Shown here piece after piece: positions 28,532 to 37,562 of a stretch of 64,000 nucleotides of DNA. This DNA comes from Sycon ciliatum (taxonomy: Eukaryota; Porifera; Calcarea; Leucosolenida; Sycettidae): assembly GCF_964019385.1 (NCBI RefSeq), contig NC_088653.1:9648290-9712289 (forward strand), given 5' to 3'. Under the pieces are notes generated by a model that ran no database searches, had not been told where the DNA came from, and was given only the letters and a program-made list of their open reading frames with translations. How positions within the stretch are numbered: position 1 is the stretch's first letter; each line of letters begins with the position of its first letter. Both the position numbers and the translations under genes were made by a program.

Positions 28532-28699
28532 TGACCTTTGACCTTTGGGCCAAATAAGGCACACTGTGTCGGTCGTGCTGGGTCTGGCCCCGGGACTTCC
28601 CCCAGGGTTTGACCTTTGACCTTTGGGTTAAATAAGGCACACTGTATCGGGCGCGCTTGGTCTGGCCCCGGGACTCCCCCAGGGTTTGACCTTTGACCC
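28532..28699. promoter_or_regulatory. Three DR1-type motifs in the left tip
   Basis: TGACCTTTGACCT occurs at 28532-28544 and 28610-28622, and TGACCTTTGACCC at 28687-28699, as part of a ~78-bp repeated unit. The complement AGGTCAAAGGTCA is the consensus direct repeat with 1-bp spacing bound by RXR/HNF4-type nuclear receptors. Binding here is inferred only from the match. The mirror sites are 40807-40819, 40884-40896 and 40962-40974. Confidence 0.6.
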
Positions 28700-28736
28700 T
28701 GTCATGCCATAAATGTCATCATGTTCTTTTCCGTGG

Positions 28737-28761
28737 CGAACGTGCACTTGTGCACGTTCGG
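28737..28761. repeat. Dyad CGAACGTGCAC-TT-GTGCACGTTCG
   Basis: An inverted repeat of 11-bp arms around TT inside the terminal region of the left arm. It has a mirror copy near 40745-40769. It could be a protein-binding or hairpin site of the element terminus. Confidence 0.7.
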
Positions 28762-28797
28762 TGCATTCGTACCAGTAGTAAAATACGTACTACTCCC

Positions 28798-29025
28798 TGA
28801 TTTGAACATCGTAGATGTGCAGTGACATATTGCGCATGCGCGCATACGCACGCGGAGCGTGCGACCTTCAGTGGCCCTGCGGAAAAGACGCAGTGCAACA
28901 CAAGGTGGACTAGTACACGTGTCATTATACTAATCCCTGATTCGCACTTCGTAGATGTACAGCAACAAGTTCACTTTCCTTGCATTCGTTTTATTCGGAC
29001 ATCGTAGATGTGCACTGACAAGTTG
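28798..29025. repeat. Iteron-like repeats in left terminal region
   Basis: Three spaced copies of a unit containing cTCGTAGATGTgCAg.gACAagtt occur near 28806, 28949 and 28998, with shared flanks such as gcgtgcgac.ttcagt. The right arm holds the mirror set. Spaced direct repeats near a terminus suggest replication or integrase binding sites, but this is inference. Confidence 0.55.
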
Positions 29026-29093
29026 CCCTTACTTAGCGTGCGACTTTCAGTCCCTGACCCTGCATGCACTATCCATGCATTATAATGCTGGTG

Positions 29094-29302
29094 TTGTTGT
29101 TGGTTGTTGTTGGTTGTTGTTGGTTGTTGTTGGTTGTTGTTGGTTGTTGTTGGTTGTTGTTGGTTGTTGTTGGTTGTTGTTGGTTGTTGTTGGTTGTTGT
29201 TGGTTGTTGTTGGTTGTTGTTGGCTGTTGTTGGTTGTTGTTGGTTGTTGTTGGTTGTTGTTGGTTGTTGTCGGTTGTTGTTGGTTGTTGTTGTCGGTTGT
29301 TG
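29094..29302. repeat. 10-bp minisatellite (TTGTTGTTGG)n, left arm
   Basis: About 20 copies with rare variants (ggc, cgg) that are mirrored exactly in the right arm at about 40204-40412. The Val/Leu/Cys- and Gln/Thr/Asn-rich frames are artefacts. Confidence 0.95.
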
Positions 29303-29530
29303 TCGTTATTGTGTATTGTGTTTTAATCGTTATTTTGTTCATTATCCAGGAGGATTTTGCTATGATCCAGTACCATTTTTTCGCATATATGACACAAGTG
29401 TGTGTAACCTTAGTGTGACGTGGGGTATGCTGATTGGATGTGAGGTGACGAGAGTATGCTGATTGGCCGATAACAATTAGTGGAAGGGATAAAGTAATGC
29501 GTCAGGATCATTACAGTTGCATTTGGCACC

Positions 29531-30199
29531 ATGGAGTTTCAGGAGGAAGTTGAATTTTGTGATGGGTGTAACCATGAAGAAATAGAAACGGAAGAAGCTG
29601 TCGTTTGCATGAAATGTGGTCTAGTCTTGGGCTCTTTGTTTGCGCCAGAGGCAAATGTAGCAGAGCGTGTAATGCTGCCCAGTAAGCCTTACACAGATGT
29701 GCAGCGACTGGAATCAGTGGATAAAAGTCTGGGGGCTTTTATCGAGAAGGTGGGAGTGTGTAAGCCGCTATACCCATCGCTTTTTGAAACTCGGCAACGC
29801 CTCTACGCTATGAAGAAGGGCAGTGAGTATAGAGCTCTGAATTATGCCATCGCCCTGTCATGCATTTACTATGAAGATGAAGAGATGGTGCAGATACTCA
29901 GTCTTCATCTCCCCAGAAGCAAAGATGCATGGATGAGAAATGCTTCCCTATTCAAGACTTCCCCAGTGTTCTTCAAAATGTGGATGAAGGTCATAACCCC
30001 AAAGAAACTACGTAAGGCTCACTTTGAACGGTTTATTGAGAGGACGGTGGATATGACAGAGCAAGAAGAACAGCTAATGATTGAACTCATCCAACATTAT
30101 GGAGTTGAACCGAAGCTACCACTTGCTGCCTCACTGGCTTATGATGACTATCCAGATGCATTGATCTATATACTATCCACCATTGTGCAGGCATTCTAA
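29531..30199 (+). CDS. TFIIB-like zinc-ribbon protein, left arm
   Basis: 222 residues. The N-terminus has a TFIIB-type zinc ribbon: FCDGC, then VVCMKCGLVLGS (C-x2-C...C-x2-CG.V.G, residues ~10-35). The remainder is mostly helical, and an ALNYAIALSCIYYEDEE stretch could correspond to a cyclin-like fold. TFIIB proteins recruit RNA polymerase to promoters, and large DNA viruses encode their own, so a role in transcribing the element's genes is a reasonable inference. It is the gene nearest the tip, transcribed inward and convergent with the fibre gene. The right-arm copy is identical in sequence. Confidence 0.65.
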   Translation: MEFQEEVEFCDGCNHEEIETEEAVVCMKCGLVLGSLFAPEANVAERVMLPSKPYTDVQRLESVDKSLGAFIEKVGVCKPLYPSLFETRQRLYAMKKGSEYRALNYAIALSCIYYEDEEMVQILSLHLPRSKDAWMRNASLFKTSPVFFKMWMKVITPKKLRKAHFERFIERTVDMTEQEEQLMIELIQHYGVEPKLPLAASLAYDDYPDALIYILSTIVQAF

Positions 30200-30355
30200 A
30201 CTGATTTAAGGTGCACGTATCATCACTTGCTTGGAGAATATTGTTCTTTATGAATCATACAGTCAATTTCAACCGTAATCAAACCATCCATTGCATGAAT
30301 TCGTTGAATTGAAAAGAAAGGAAACATTTCTATAATCTCACTCTGGTTTTTCGTA

Positions 30356-31177
30356 TTATGGAAAAAGTATTGGAAGACTCTTTGCACTGTGGCCCCGAGG
30401 ACCTCTGGGCCCCGGCGGTCCCACGTCACCCTGAGGGCCTGGCGATCCTTCAGGTCCTTGGGGCCCTATGTTTCCTGGGGGTCCTTGCGGCCCTGTAGCA
30501 CCTATGTGTCCTGATGGCCCTTGGGGTCCTTGCAGTCCTGTGTGGCCCCTTAAACCTTGCAATCCAGATTCCCCAGTCGGGCCAGGACTTCCTTTTGGTC
30601 CAGGAACCCCTGGTCTTCCTCGATGTCCTTTAAGTGATCCGAATGCAGTCCAACCCGCAATGAGTTTTTTATATACAACGAGGGTGGTAGCATCCAAATA
30701 GAAGTCACCCTGTCTGCCGATGGGTGGCGACGGAGGGTCTGCTTCGCTATACCAACCAAATCCTGGATCACCTTTAGGACCTTTCATTTTGCGGATTTGG
30801 GCTAATTCCTTCTTCACCCACCCAGCAGGTACAGCACAGGTGTCCGACACACCGTCGTAATCCAGCCAGCATAAACGTTTGCCATTCATGTGCAGATTTC
30901 CTCTCATCCTCACGCTGCCATCCGTTTTCAAATGGGTTTCGTCATCTATCACCGTTGACTCCGCGAATTCTTTGATTCGACCCTCCATGATCTCAGCATC
31001 TGTTTTATTCAACTTGCTGTTCTGTAGTGCCCCGACATTGTACATCAGGGTGTTTTTGGTGTTATCGTTACCCACCAGAGTTTTGAGTTGCGCAATATCA
31101 TCCTTCAAGGTTCTTATTGTTCGGCTGGAGGTTTCCTCAGACGGGCTCTTGTGGAAATGCATGCTCCAAAACGCCAT
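30356..31177 (-). CDS. Collagen-like fibre protein, left arm
   Basis: 273 residues if started at the ATG nearest the divergent promoter, which begins [12 protein letters not shown] longer upstream frame would run back into the penton gene. Residues ~20-60 look like a coiled coil (heptads of I/L). A middle domain has [12 protein letters not shown]. The C-terminal ~90 residues are Gly-X-Y collagen triplets ([19 protein letters not shown]). Collagen-like fibres trimerise and are found on many virions, so a receptor-binding or surface role is likely. It is transcribed divergently from the penton gene. Confidence 0.85.
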   Translation of the reverse strand: MAFWSMHFHKSPSEETSSRTIRTLKDDIAQLKTLVGNDNTKNTLMYNVGALQNSKLNKTDAEIMEGRIKEFAESTVIDDETHLKTDGSVRMRGNLHMNGKRLCWLDYDGVSDTCAVPAGWVKKELAQIRKMKGPKGDPGFGWYSEADPPSPPIGRQGDFYLDATTLVVYKKLIAGWTAFGSLKGHRGRPGVPGPKGSPGPTGESGLQGLRGHTGLQGPQGPSGHIGATGPQGPPGNIGPQGPEGSPGPQGDVGPPGPRGPRGHSAKSLPILFP

Positions 31178-31186
31178 CCTTGTTAT

Positions 31187-31217
31187 TATGGGGAAATATT
31201 TCCCCTGTACAGTAGGT
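31187..31217. promoter_or_regulatory. Bidirectional promoter region with 16-bp palindrome
   Basis: GGGGAAATATTTCCCC, a perfect palindrome, lies midway between the divergent starts of the fibre gene (31177, minus) and the penton gene (31218, plus). The gap between starts is only 40 bp. The right half resembles the element's other upstream motifs. The mirror copy is at about 38289-38319. Confidence 0.65.
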
Positions 31218-31943
31218 ATGGCGGTGGTACTGTCTGCAGTAAACAACGCTTCTGCCGTTATAGCCGGTGCGTTCACGCCTCATTTTACACTGCGTATCAG
31301 GTCTTTGAATACCATAGGGAAACACATCAGTTTGGACACTGCCCAGTTCGAACTTCATTCTGAAAACGTTGATACGGAGAGTAACAAATTGTACGTGGAG
31401 ACGCAAGAAGGGGAAGTTCAACTCTCCATCCTAACAGGAACTCACACGGATATTGCAGATCTCATTACAGTCATTAACGAGGCACTGAAAAGTGCAAATC
31501 ACCCAGATATTGTGTTTTCCTATTCCCGCTATACAAGCCGAGCGAGCATCAGCGTACCTGTCGGGAAAAAAATTATCCTGAAACCCGACTCCCCCAGTGT
31601 CGTTCTGGGCTTGGGATCGATTGCAGAATCCGTGACCATACAACCTGGTCTTTTCACATCACCGTATGCAGTTGATCTGACTAGAGGGAGAAGGTTTGTG
31701 TTGTTGTATACAGACCTGATCGCCCAGGCCGTGGAATATGAAGACAATCAGGACTCGAGGATTTTGAAGACGTTCCCCATTCAAACTCACAACGGTATCA
31801 ACAATTACATATTTGGAGAGAGAGACAAACGCGCTCTACTTCCGCACTCAAGCGTTACGGAAATATCATTTTGGCTGAAGTACAACACTGGAGAGTTTAT
31901 CACCACGGGGTACCCGGCGTTATTGGATCTGAGAATCGAGTAA
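31218..31943 (+). CDS. Penton-like minor capsid protein, left arm
   Basis: 241 residues from the ATG just after the palindromic promoter (MAVVLSAVNNAS). The longer in-frame extension upstream overlaps the fibre gene and is unlikely to be used. The pattern of a DLITVINEALK helix, IVFSYSRYTSRASISVP strands and VVLGLGSI fits Polinton minor capsid (penton) proteins. It is followed closely by the major capsid gene on the same strand. Confidence 0.75.
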   Translation: MAVVLSAVNNASAVIAGAFTPHFTLRIRSLNTIGKHISLDTAQFELHSENVDTESNKLYVETQEGEVQLSILTGTHTDIADLITVINEALKSANHPDIVFSYSRYTSRASISVPVGKKIILKPDSPSVVLGLGSIAESVTIQPGLFTSPYAVDLTRGRRFVLLYTDLIAQAVEYEDNQDSRILKTFPIQTHNGINNYIFGERDKRALLPHSSVTEISFWLKYNTGEFITTGYPALLDLRIE

Positions 31944-31965
31944 ATTTTTCCACGTACAAGTAAGA

Positions 31966-33546
31966 ATGGCGCAGCACGTCGTGGCCACTCAGATCCCAGA
32001 CCCCTTTAAGGGGCTGCTGTCGAAAACTAAAGTGGTGCAGAATAGCATCCTAGAGCGAACCGAAAAGAAGATATCACTCCTAGAGGGGAGAAACTTTGTA
32101 AGACTGTATTCTCGAAATGGTTCACCACCCTCTCTGAACAGCGAATTAGATATATCATCACCAAATTTCATTGCCTTGAGTGAAAGTTACTTTATCGTCA
32201 AACTCCGGTATGAAGTTAGTGATAGTCGGGCTAATGGAGCCAGATCATATCCACACTGGGTGTGTACCACCTCCCCTGCATTTTCATGGTTCAAGAATAT
32301 CCGCGTGGAACTAAATGGCACGGAGGTGACGCAATCAAGCAAGGTGCAAGATATGCAGAGTGTGCAACACATTCTTAGCCTTATGGAGAGTGACGTGGCT
32401 AAACTCCAATATTCCGATTCTGATCTGTACGGACTTCAGAAACTCGACCCCCAGAAGTGTGTTAAAGATATACCTCTAGGGAATTATCGGTATGGTGTAA
32501 AACGCTCGCACGCCTATGCGTTTGCAACAAACACAGATGGCGAAGATGATTTCGATGGTACGACACTGAAAAGACGGCCCACTGTCCACCTGTCGAATGA
32601 GGAGAACTTCAGTAATACTGTTCTGGAAAACGTTGCCCGTGTGACATCAGGGCATTTCCAGTTCAAAATGAGACCATTCCTTCCCTTCTTCAATGTGGAT
32701 GATGCGTGGTTGCCTCCAGGAACACAAATCAAAATACGGTTTGATTTACCGCAAACCCAGCTCTCTAGATATATGATTGTCTCGGATAGAGGCGGAGGAG
32801 GAAACAGTCTAACAGGTGTTGGGCCTGTCAACATTGATCTGCTGCAGCTGGACTTTGTTTACCCTACCTATAGAATGGATAAGGCATACGTAGATCAAGT
32901 GCGTCTGCCTAAAGAACTATATTTCCATACCTGGTGCCCTCGGCTTGTACAGAAGAGTTTGACAGACGATGCAGGTACTCTGGAGCTACTCCACAATTCA
33001 GATATTCCTAGGAGGATGATCCTGTTCTTTTCTGATCTGAAACTCGGAGAAGATGCTGTCTTGGGTGGCGGCGCTGCCAGTAATTTCAGCAATCGCCTGG
33101 CCATGGTACATGCGAATCTTTCCCAACTCAGAGTAACCATTAACGATGAATCTGTGTTCGACAGTCCGCTGAAGTTCAGATGGGAGTGTTCCGAAAACAG
33201 TGATGCCAAGCACTATTATGACTATAACAAGTCGAGCTATTTACGTGGATACAACTTGGTTCAAGAGTTCTTTGGAAAGACCTATGGGGCTGAAATACCT
33301 ATCACAGCCTCGGATTACTGTAACCATTACTTTATGATACCAATCAACCTCAATCTAGACAGGATGCTGGACAATGAAAAGGTCAGGGGTAACATGTCAC
33401 TCGATTATCAATTCGCCAATGTGGCCAACGCCCCGATCAATGTACCCAGTCACGCAAGCACATCGATCAAGGTCAATTTATTATGTCTCGACCAGTATAT
33501 GTATACCATGAGCAAGGAAGAAGGCATCAAGTGGGAGACTGTGTAA
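31966..33546 (+). CDS. Major capsid protein (double jelly-roll type), left arm
   Basis: 526 residues. Strand-rich throughout, with FSWFKNIRVELNGTEVTQSS near residue 105, typical of Polinton, adintovirus and related capsid proteins that form hexon-like trimers. The order penton, capsid, small basic protein, ATPase is the usual morphogenesis block. The identification is by pattern recall, without a search. The start is set by the upstream motif TTTCCACGTACAAGTAA 2 nt before ATG. It is identical to the right-arm copy. Confidence 0.8.
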   Translation: MAQHVVATQIPDPFKGLLSKTKVVQNSILERTEKKISLLEGRNFVRLYSRNGSPPSLNSELDISSPNFIALSESYFIVKLRYEVSDSRANGARSYPHWVCTTSPAFSWFKNIRVELNGTEVTQSSKVQDMQSVQHILSLMESDVAKLQYSDSDLYGLQKLDPQKCVKDIPLGNYRYGVKRSHAYAFATNTDGEDDFDGTTLKRRPTVHLSNEENFSNTVLENVARVTSGHFQFKMRPFLPFFNVDDAWLPPGTQIKIRFDLPQTQLSRYMIVSDRGGGGNSLTGVGPVNIDLLQLDFVYPTYRMDKAYVDQVRLPKELYFHTWCPRLVQKSLTDDAGTLELLHNSDIPRRMILFFSDLKLGEDAVLGGGAASNFSNRLAMVHANLSQLRVTINDESVFDSPLKFRWECSENSDAKHYYDYNKSSYLRGYNLVQEFFGKTYGAEIPITASDYCNHYFMIPINLNLDRMLDNEKVRGNMSLDYQFANVANAPINVPSHASTSIKVNLLCLDQYMYTMSKEEGIKWETV

Positions 33547-33568
33547 ATATTTCCACGTTATAGTAACA

Positions 33569-34336
33569 ATGCAGGGAGGAGATTTGGAAACCACACCCCG
33601 AGCGTGGGGAGGTGATCTACAGACTTTGGAAAGACAATACGGGTCTGGTTTCTGGGGCTTCATCAAAAACATCTTTGGAGGTGCACAGGCTGAGGAGCTT
33701 CGAAAAAGAATGCAAGACCCCGAACAAGGCCAAAAGCTCACCCAGAGGGGTGGGCTTGGGATGGGGGCGATGTTAGGCATGTCGCTTCTTCCCATGCTCT
33801 TGGGTCGAGGTCAAGACGGCGAGTCCATCAGACGTCAGATGGTAGCCGGCCGTGAACCCATGATGCAGCGAGGCGGACTGAGCATTCCACCGGGACTCGT
33901 GGCTAAAGCCCTACCCATATTGAAAACCGTTGGTGCACCCTTAGCTATGGGGGCGCTAGCGTCCGTCGGTGACAATCTGGTGGACAAGGTATTTGGCCGG
34001 GGTCGAAAGGGAAATAGTAGAAAAAGCAGTACTCGAGCAAGCAAGAGACGATCTCAGAAAAGACGATCGAAGCTACCACCCACTAACAAATTCTCCAGGG
34101 GGCAACGTGCAAGGAAGCGCAAAGGAGACGGTTTGAAGAGGGAGGTTGAAGGTCTGGGAAGGCAGCTGTTTGAACATGCAAAGTCGAGAGTACAGTCCGG
34201 CATCAAGTCAGGAGCTAAGAAGAGAGGTAGAAGACGACGATCCTCAAACCCTCCAGAAACCATTACTGACCGTATCCGAACTCGCATAGAAAATACCCAT
34301 AACCCTTCGTTTATACCTCAGAGCTTTAACATTTAA
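33569..34336 (+). CDS. Small basic virion protein (pVI/pX-like candidate), left arm
   Basis: 255 residues. An N-terminal amphipathic segment (GFWGFIKNIFGGAQAEELRK), a Gly/Met-rich middle with hydrophobic stretches (LGMGAMLGMSLLPMLLG), and a strongly basic Lys/Arg/Ser C-terminal half (KRRSQKRRSK). This layout recalls adenovirus pVI or core proteins that contact membrane or DNA. That is inference from composition and position between the capsid and ATPase genes. A TTTCCACGTTATAGTAA motif precedes the ATG. Confidence 0.6.
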   Translation: MQGGDLETTPRAWGGDLQTLERQYGSGFWGFIKNIFGGAQAEELRKRMQDPEQGQKLTQRGGLGMGAMLGMSLLPMLLGRGQDGESIRRQMVAGREPMMQRGGLSIPPGLVAKALPILKTVGAPLAMGALASVGDNLVDKVFGRGRKGNSRKSSTRASKRRSQKRRSKLPPTNKFSRGQRARKRKGDGLKREVEGLGRQLFEHAKSRVQSGIKSGAKKRGRRRRSSNPPETITDRIRTRIENTHNPSFIPQSFNI

Positions 34337-34357
34337 TTTTTTCTCGTTATAGTAAGT

Positions 34358-34920
34358 ATGGACTTTTCATCACTGCTGTCTCTGAAAGGAGGGTCTGCCT
34401 CTTTACTCCGCGTAGCAGGTCTGTCTCTACGATCTCAACCCAAGTACTCTGAGATTCTCCCCTCCCTCCAAACATGGGGACAAAATGTGCTATTTCTGGG
34501 TCAGAGCAGCATGGGGAAATCCCATTACCTCAAGGAAATACTTCGAGAGGTAAAGCCGGAACGACTTTACGTCATCTCCAATACTTCAGGCAGGAAGGCA
34601 CGGAGTTGAAACATTACAGTGCAATGCCTGAGTGTATCGAAGAGACGGACATTCAGCCCAAGTCCTTTGTCATTATAGATGATATACGTGTCATGGGACT
34701 GAAGCATGGCAGTCAGAGGGAATGTCTTTACAAGTTTTTCACCATGTATAGCCATCATTATGAACTTAATGTGTTCTTTCTCTCTCAAAGCTTTGATAAC
34801 ATCAAAGATATCATCTATAATGACAAAGGACTTGGGCTGAATGTCCGTCTCTTCGATACACTCAGGCATTGCACTGTAATGTTTCAACTCCGTGCCTTCC
34901 TGCCTGTATTGCTCCGGTGA
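34358..34920 (+). pseudogene. Packaging ATPase, incomplete, at the left side of the palindrome centre
   Basis: The N-terminal part of a genome-packaging ATPase with a Walker A loop (GQSSMGKSH) and, further on, the Walker B-type IIDDI. The arms of the palindrome meet inside this gene, so it is incomplete (broken). The same motif-plus-ATG arrangement precedes it as in the two upstream genes. Confidence 0.75.
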
Positions 34921-35148
34921 AGTATTGGAGATGACGTAAAGTCGTTCCGGCTTTACCTCTCGAAGTATTTCCTTGAGGTAATGGGATTTCCCCATGCTGC
35001 TCTGACCCAGAAATAGCACATTTTGTCCCCATGTTTGGAGGGAGGGGAGAATCTCAGAGTACTTGGGTTGAGATCGTAGAGACAGACCTGCTACGCGGAG
35101 TAAAGAGGCAGACCCTCCTTTCAGAGACAGCAGTGATGAAAAGTCCAT
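34567..35148 (-). pseudogene. Packaging ATPase, incomplete, at the right side of the palindrome centre
   Basis: Mirror copy of the ATPase N-terminal part (start 35148 pairs with 34358). The frame then runs through the palindrome centre into the opposite arm, so its C-terminal residues are not genuine ATPase. Incomplete. Confidence 0.75.
34686..34807. other. Unpaired centre of the palindrome
   Basis: 122 bp that do not pair between arms. They continue the ATPase-like sequence of the left arm on the plus strand. This single-copy centre would be the loop of a fold-back molecule. Confidence 0.8.
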
Positions 35149-35169
35149 ACTTACTATAACGAGAAAAAA

Positions 35170-35937
35170 TTAAATGTTAAAGCTCTGAGGTATAAACGAA
35201 GGGTTATGGGTATTTTCTATGCGAGTTCGGATACGGTCAGTAATGGTTTCTGGAGGGTTTGAGGATCGTCGTCTTCTACCTCTCTTCTTAGCTCCTGACT
35301 TGATGCCGGACTGTACTCTCGACTTTGCATGTTCAAACAGCTGCCTTCCCAGACCTTCAACCTCCCTCTTCAAACCGTCTCCTTTGCGCTTCCTTGCACG
35401 TTGCCCCCTGGAGAATTTGTTAGTGGGTGGTAGCTTCGATCGTCTTTTCTGAGATCGTCTCTTGCTTGCTCGAGTACTGCTTTTTCTACTATTTCCCTTT
35501 CGACCCCGGCCAAATACCTTGTCCACCAGATTGTCACCGACGGACGCTAGCGCCCCCATAGCTAAGGGTGCACCAACGGTTTTCAATATGGGTAGGGCTT
35601 TAGCCACGAGTCCCGGTGGAATGCTCAGTCCGCCTCGCTGCATCATGGGTTCACGGCCGGCTACCATCTGACGTCTGATGGACTCGCCGTCTTGACCTCG
35701 ACCCAAGAGCATGGGAAGAAGCGACATGCCTAACATCGCCCCCATCCCAAGCCCACCCCTCTGGGTGAGCTTTTGGCCTTGTTCGGGGTCTTGCATTCTT
35801 TTTCGAAGCTCCTCAGCCTGTGCACCTCCAAAGATGTTTTTGATGAAGCCCCAGATACCAGACCCGTATTGTCTTTCCAAAGTCTGTAGATCACCTCCCC
35901 ACGCTCGGGGTGTGGTTTCCAAATCTCCTCCCTGCAT
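35170..35937 (-). CDS. Small basic virion protein, right arm
   Basis: Mirror of 33569-34336, 255 residues, with one visible amino-acid difference near residue 29 (Ile for Phe). Confidence 0.6.
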   Translation of the reverse strand: MQGGDLETTPRAWGGDLQTLERQYGSGIWGFIKNIFGGAQAEELRKRMQDPEQGQKLTQRGGLGMGAMLGMSLLPMLLGRGQDGESIRRQMVAGREPMMQRGGLSIPPGLVAKALPILKTVGAPLAMGALASVGDNLVDKVFGRGRKGNSRKSSTRASKRRSQKRRSKLPPTNKFSRGQRARKRKGDGLKREVEGLGRQLFEHAKSRVQSGIKSGAKKRGRRRRSSNPPETITDRIRTRIENTHNPSFIPQSFNI

Positions 35938-35959
35938 TGTTACTATAACGTGGAAATAT

Positions 35960-37540
35960 TTACACAGTCTCCCACTTGATGCCTTCTTCCTTGCTCATGG
36001 TATACATATACTGGTCGAGACATAATAAATTGACCTTGATCGATGTGCTTGCGTGACTGGGTACATTGATCGGGGCGTTGGCCACATTGGCGAATTGATA
36101 ATCGAGTGACATGTTACCCCTGACCTTTTCATTGTCCAGCATCCTGTCTAGATTGAGGTTGATTGGTATCATAAAGTAATGGTTACAGTAATCCGAGGCT
36201 GTGATAGGTATTTCAGCCCCATAGGTCTTTCCAAAGAACTCTTGAACCAAGTTGTATCCACGTAAATAGCTCGACTTGTTATAGTCATAATAGTGCTTGG
36301 CATCACTGTTTTCGGAACACTCCCATCTGAACTTCAGCGGACTGTCGAACACAGATTCATCGTTAATGGTTACTCTGAGTTGGGAAAGATTCGCATGTAC
36401 CATGGCCAGGCGATTGCTGAAATTACTGGCAGCGCCGCCACCCAAGACAGCATCTTCTCCGAGTTTCAGATCAGAAAAGAACAGGATCATCCTCCTAGGA
36501 ATATCTGAATTGTGGAGTAGCTCCAGAGTACCTGCATCGTCTGTCAAACTCTTCTGTACAAGCCGAGGGCACCAGGTATGGAAATATAGTTCTTTAGGCA
36601 GACGCACTTGATCTACGTATGCCTTATCCATTCTATAGGTAGGGTAAACAAAGTCCAGCTGCAGCAGATCAATGTTGACAGGCCCAACACCTGTTAGACT
36701 GTTTCCTCCTCCGCCTCTATCCGAGACAATCATATATCTAGAGAGCTGGGTTTGCGGTAAATCAAACCGTATTTTGATTTGTGTTCCTGGAGGCAACCAC
36801 GCATCATCCACATTGAAGAAGGGAAGGAATGGTCTCATTTTGAACTGGAAATGCCCTGATGTCACACGGGCAACGTTTTCCAGAACAGTATTACTGAAGT
36901 TCTCCTCATTCGACAGGTGGACAGTGGGCCGTCTTTTCAGTGTCGTACCATCGAAATCATCTTCGCCATCTGTGTTTGTTGCAAACGCATAGGCGTGCGA
37001 GCGTTTTACACCATACCGATAATTCCCTAGAGGTATATCTTTAACACACTTCTGGGGGTCGAGTTTCTGAAGTCCGTACAGATCAGAATCGGAATATTGG
37101 AGTTTAGCCACGTCACTCTCCATAAGGCTAAGAATGTGTTGCACACTCTGCATATCTTGCACCTTGCTTGATTGCGTCACCTCCGTGCCATTTAGTTCCA
37201 CGCGGATATTCTTGAACCATGAAAATGCAGGGGAGGTGGTACACACCCAGTGTGGATATGATCTGGCTCCATTAGCCCGACTATCACTAACTTCATACCG
37301 GAGTTTGACGATAAAGTAACTTTCACTCAAGGCAATGAAATTTGGTGATGATATATCTAATTCGCTGTTCAGAGAGGGTGGTGAACCATTTCGAGAATAC
37401 AGTCTTACAAAGTTTCTCCCCTCTAGGAGTGATATCTTCTTTTCGGTTCGCTCTAGGATGCTATTCTGCACCACTTTAGTTTTCGACAGCAGCCCCTTAA
37501 AGGGGTCTGGGATCTGAGTGGCCACGACGTGCTGCGCCAT
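35960..37540 (-). CDS. Major capsid protein, right arm
   Basis: Mirror of 31966-33546. The 526-residue product is the same. Confidence 0.8.
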   Translation of the reverse strand: MAQHVVATQIPDPFKGLLSKTKVVQNSILERTEKKISLLEGRNFVRLYSRNGSPPSLNSELDISSPNFIALSESYFIVKLRYEVSDSRANGARSYPHWVCTTSPAFSWFKNIRVELNGTEVTQSSKVQDMQSVQHILSLMESDVAKLQYSDSDLYGLQKLDPQKCVKDIPLGNYRYGVKRSHAYAFATNTDGEDDFDGTTLKRRPTVHLSNEENFSNTVLENVARVTSGHFQFKMRPFLPFFNVDDAWLPPGTQIKIRFDLPQTQLSRYMIVSDRGGGGNSLTGVGPVNIDLLQLDFVYPTYRMDKAYVDQVRLPKELYFHTWCPRLVQKSLTDDAGTLELLHNSDIPRRMILFFSDLKLGEDAVLGGGAASNFSNRLAMVHANLSQLRVTINDESVFDSPLKFRWECSENSDAKHYYDYNKSSYLRGYNLVQEFFGKTYGAEIPITASDYCNHYFMIPINLNLDRMLDNEKVRGNMSLDYQFANVANAPINVPSHASTSIKVNLLCLDQYMYTMSKEEGIKWETV

Positions 37541-37562
37541 TCTTACTTGTACGTGGAAAAAT

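Noticed and set aside
28955-29462. Long Val/Leu/Cys-rich and Gln/Thr/Asn-rich frames in both palindrome arms
   Set aside because: They are readings of a 10-bp minisatellite in different frames and do not look like genes.
30223-30429. 68-residue frame overlapping the end of the collagen-like gene, and its mirror copy
   Set aside because: Mostly an alternate frame of the collagen tail with no promoter motif. Likely a shadow.
30879-31217. N-terminal extension of the penton frame (and the upstream extension of the fibre frame)
   Set aside because: Each extension overlaps the divergent neighbour and ignores the promoter between them. The starts next to the palindromic motif fit better.
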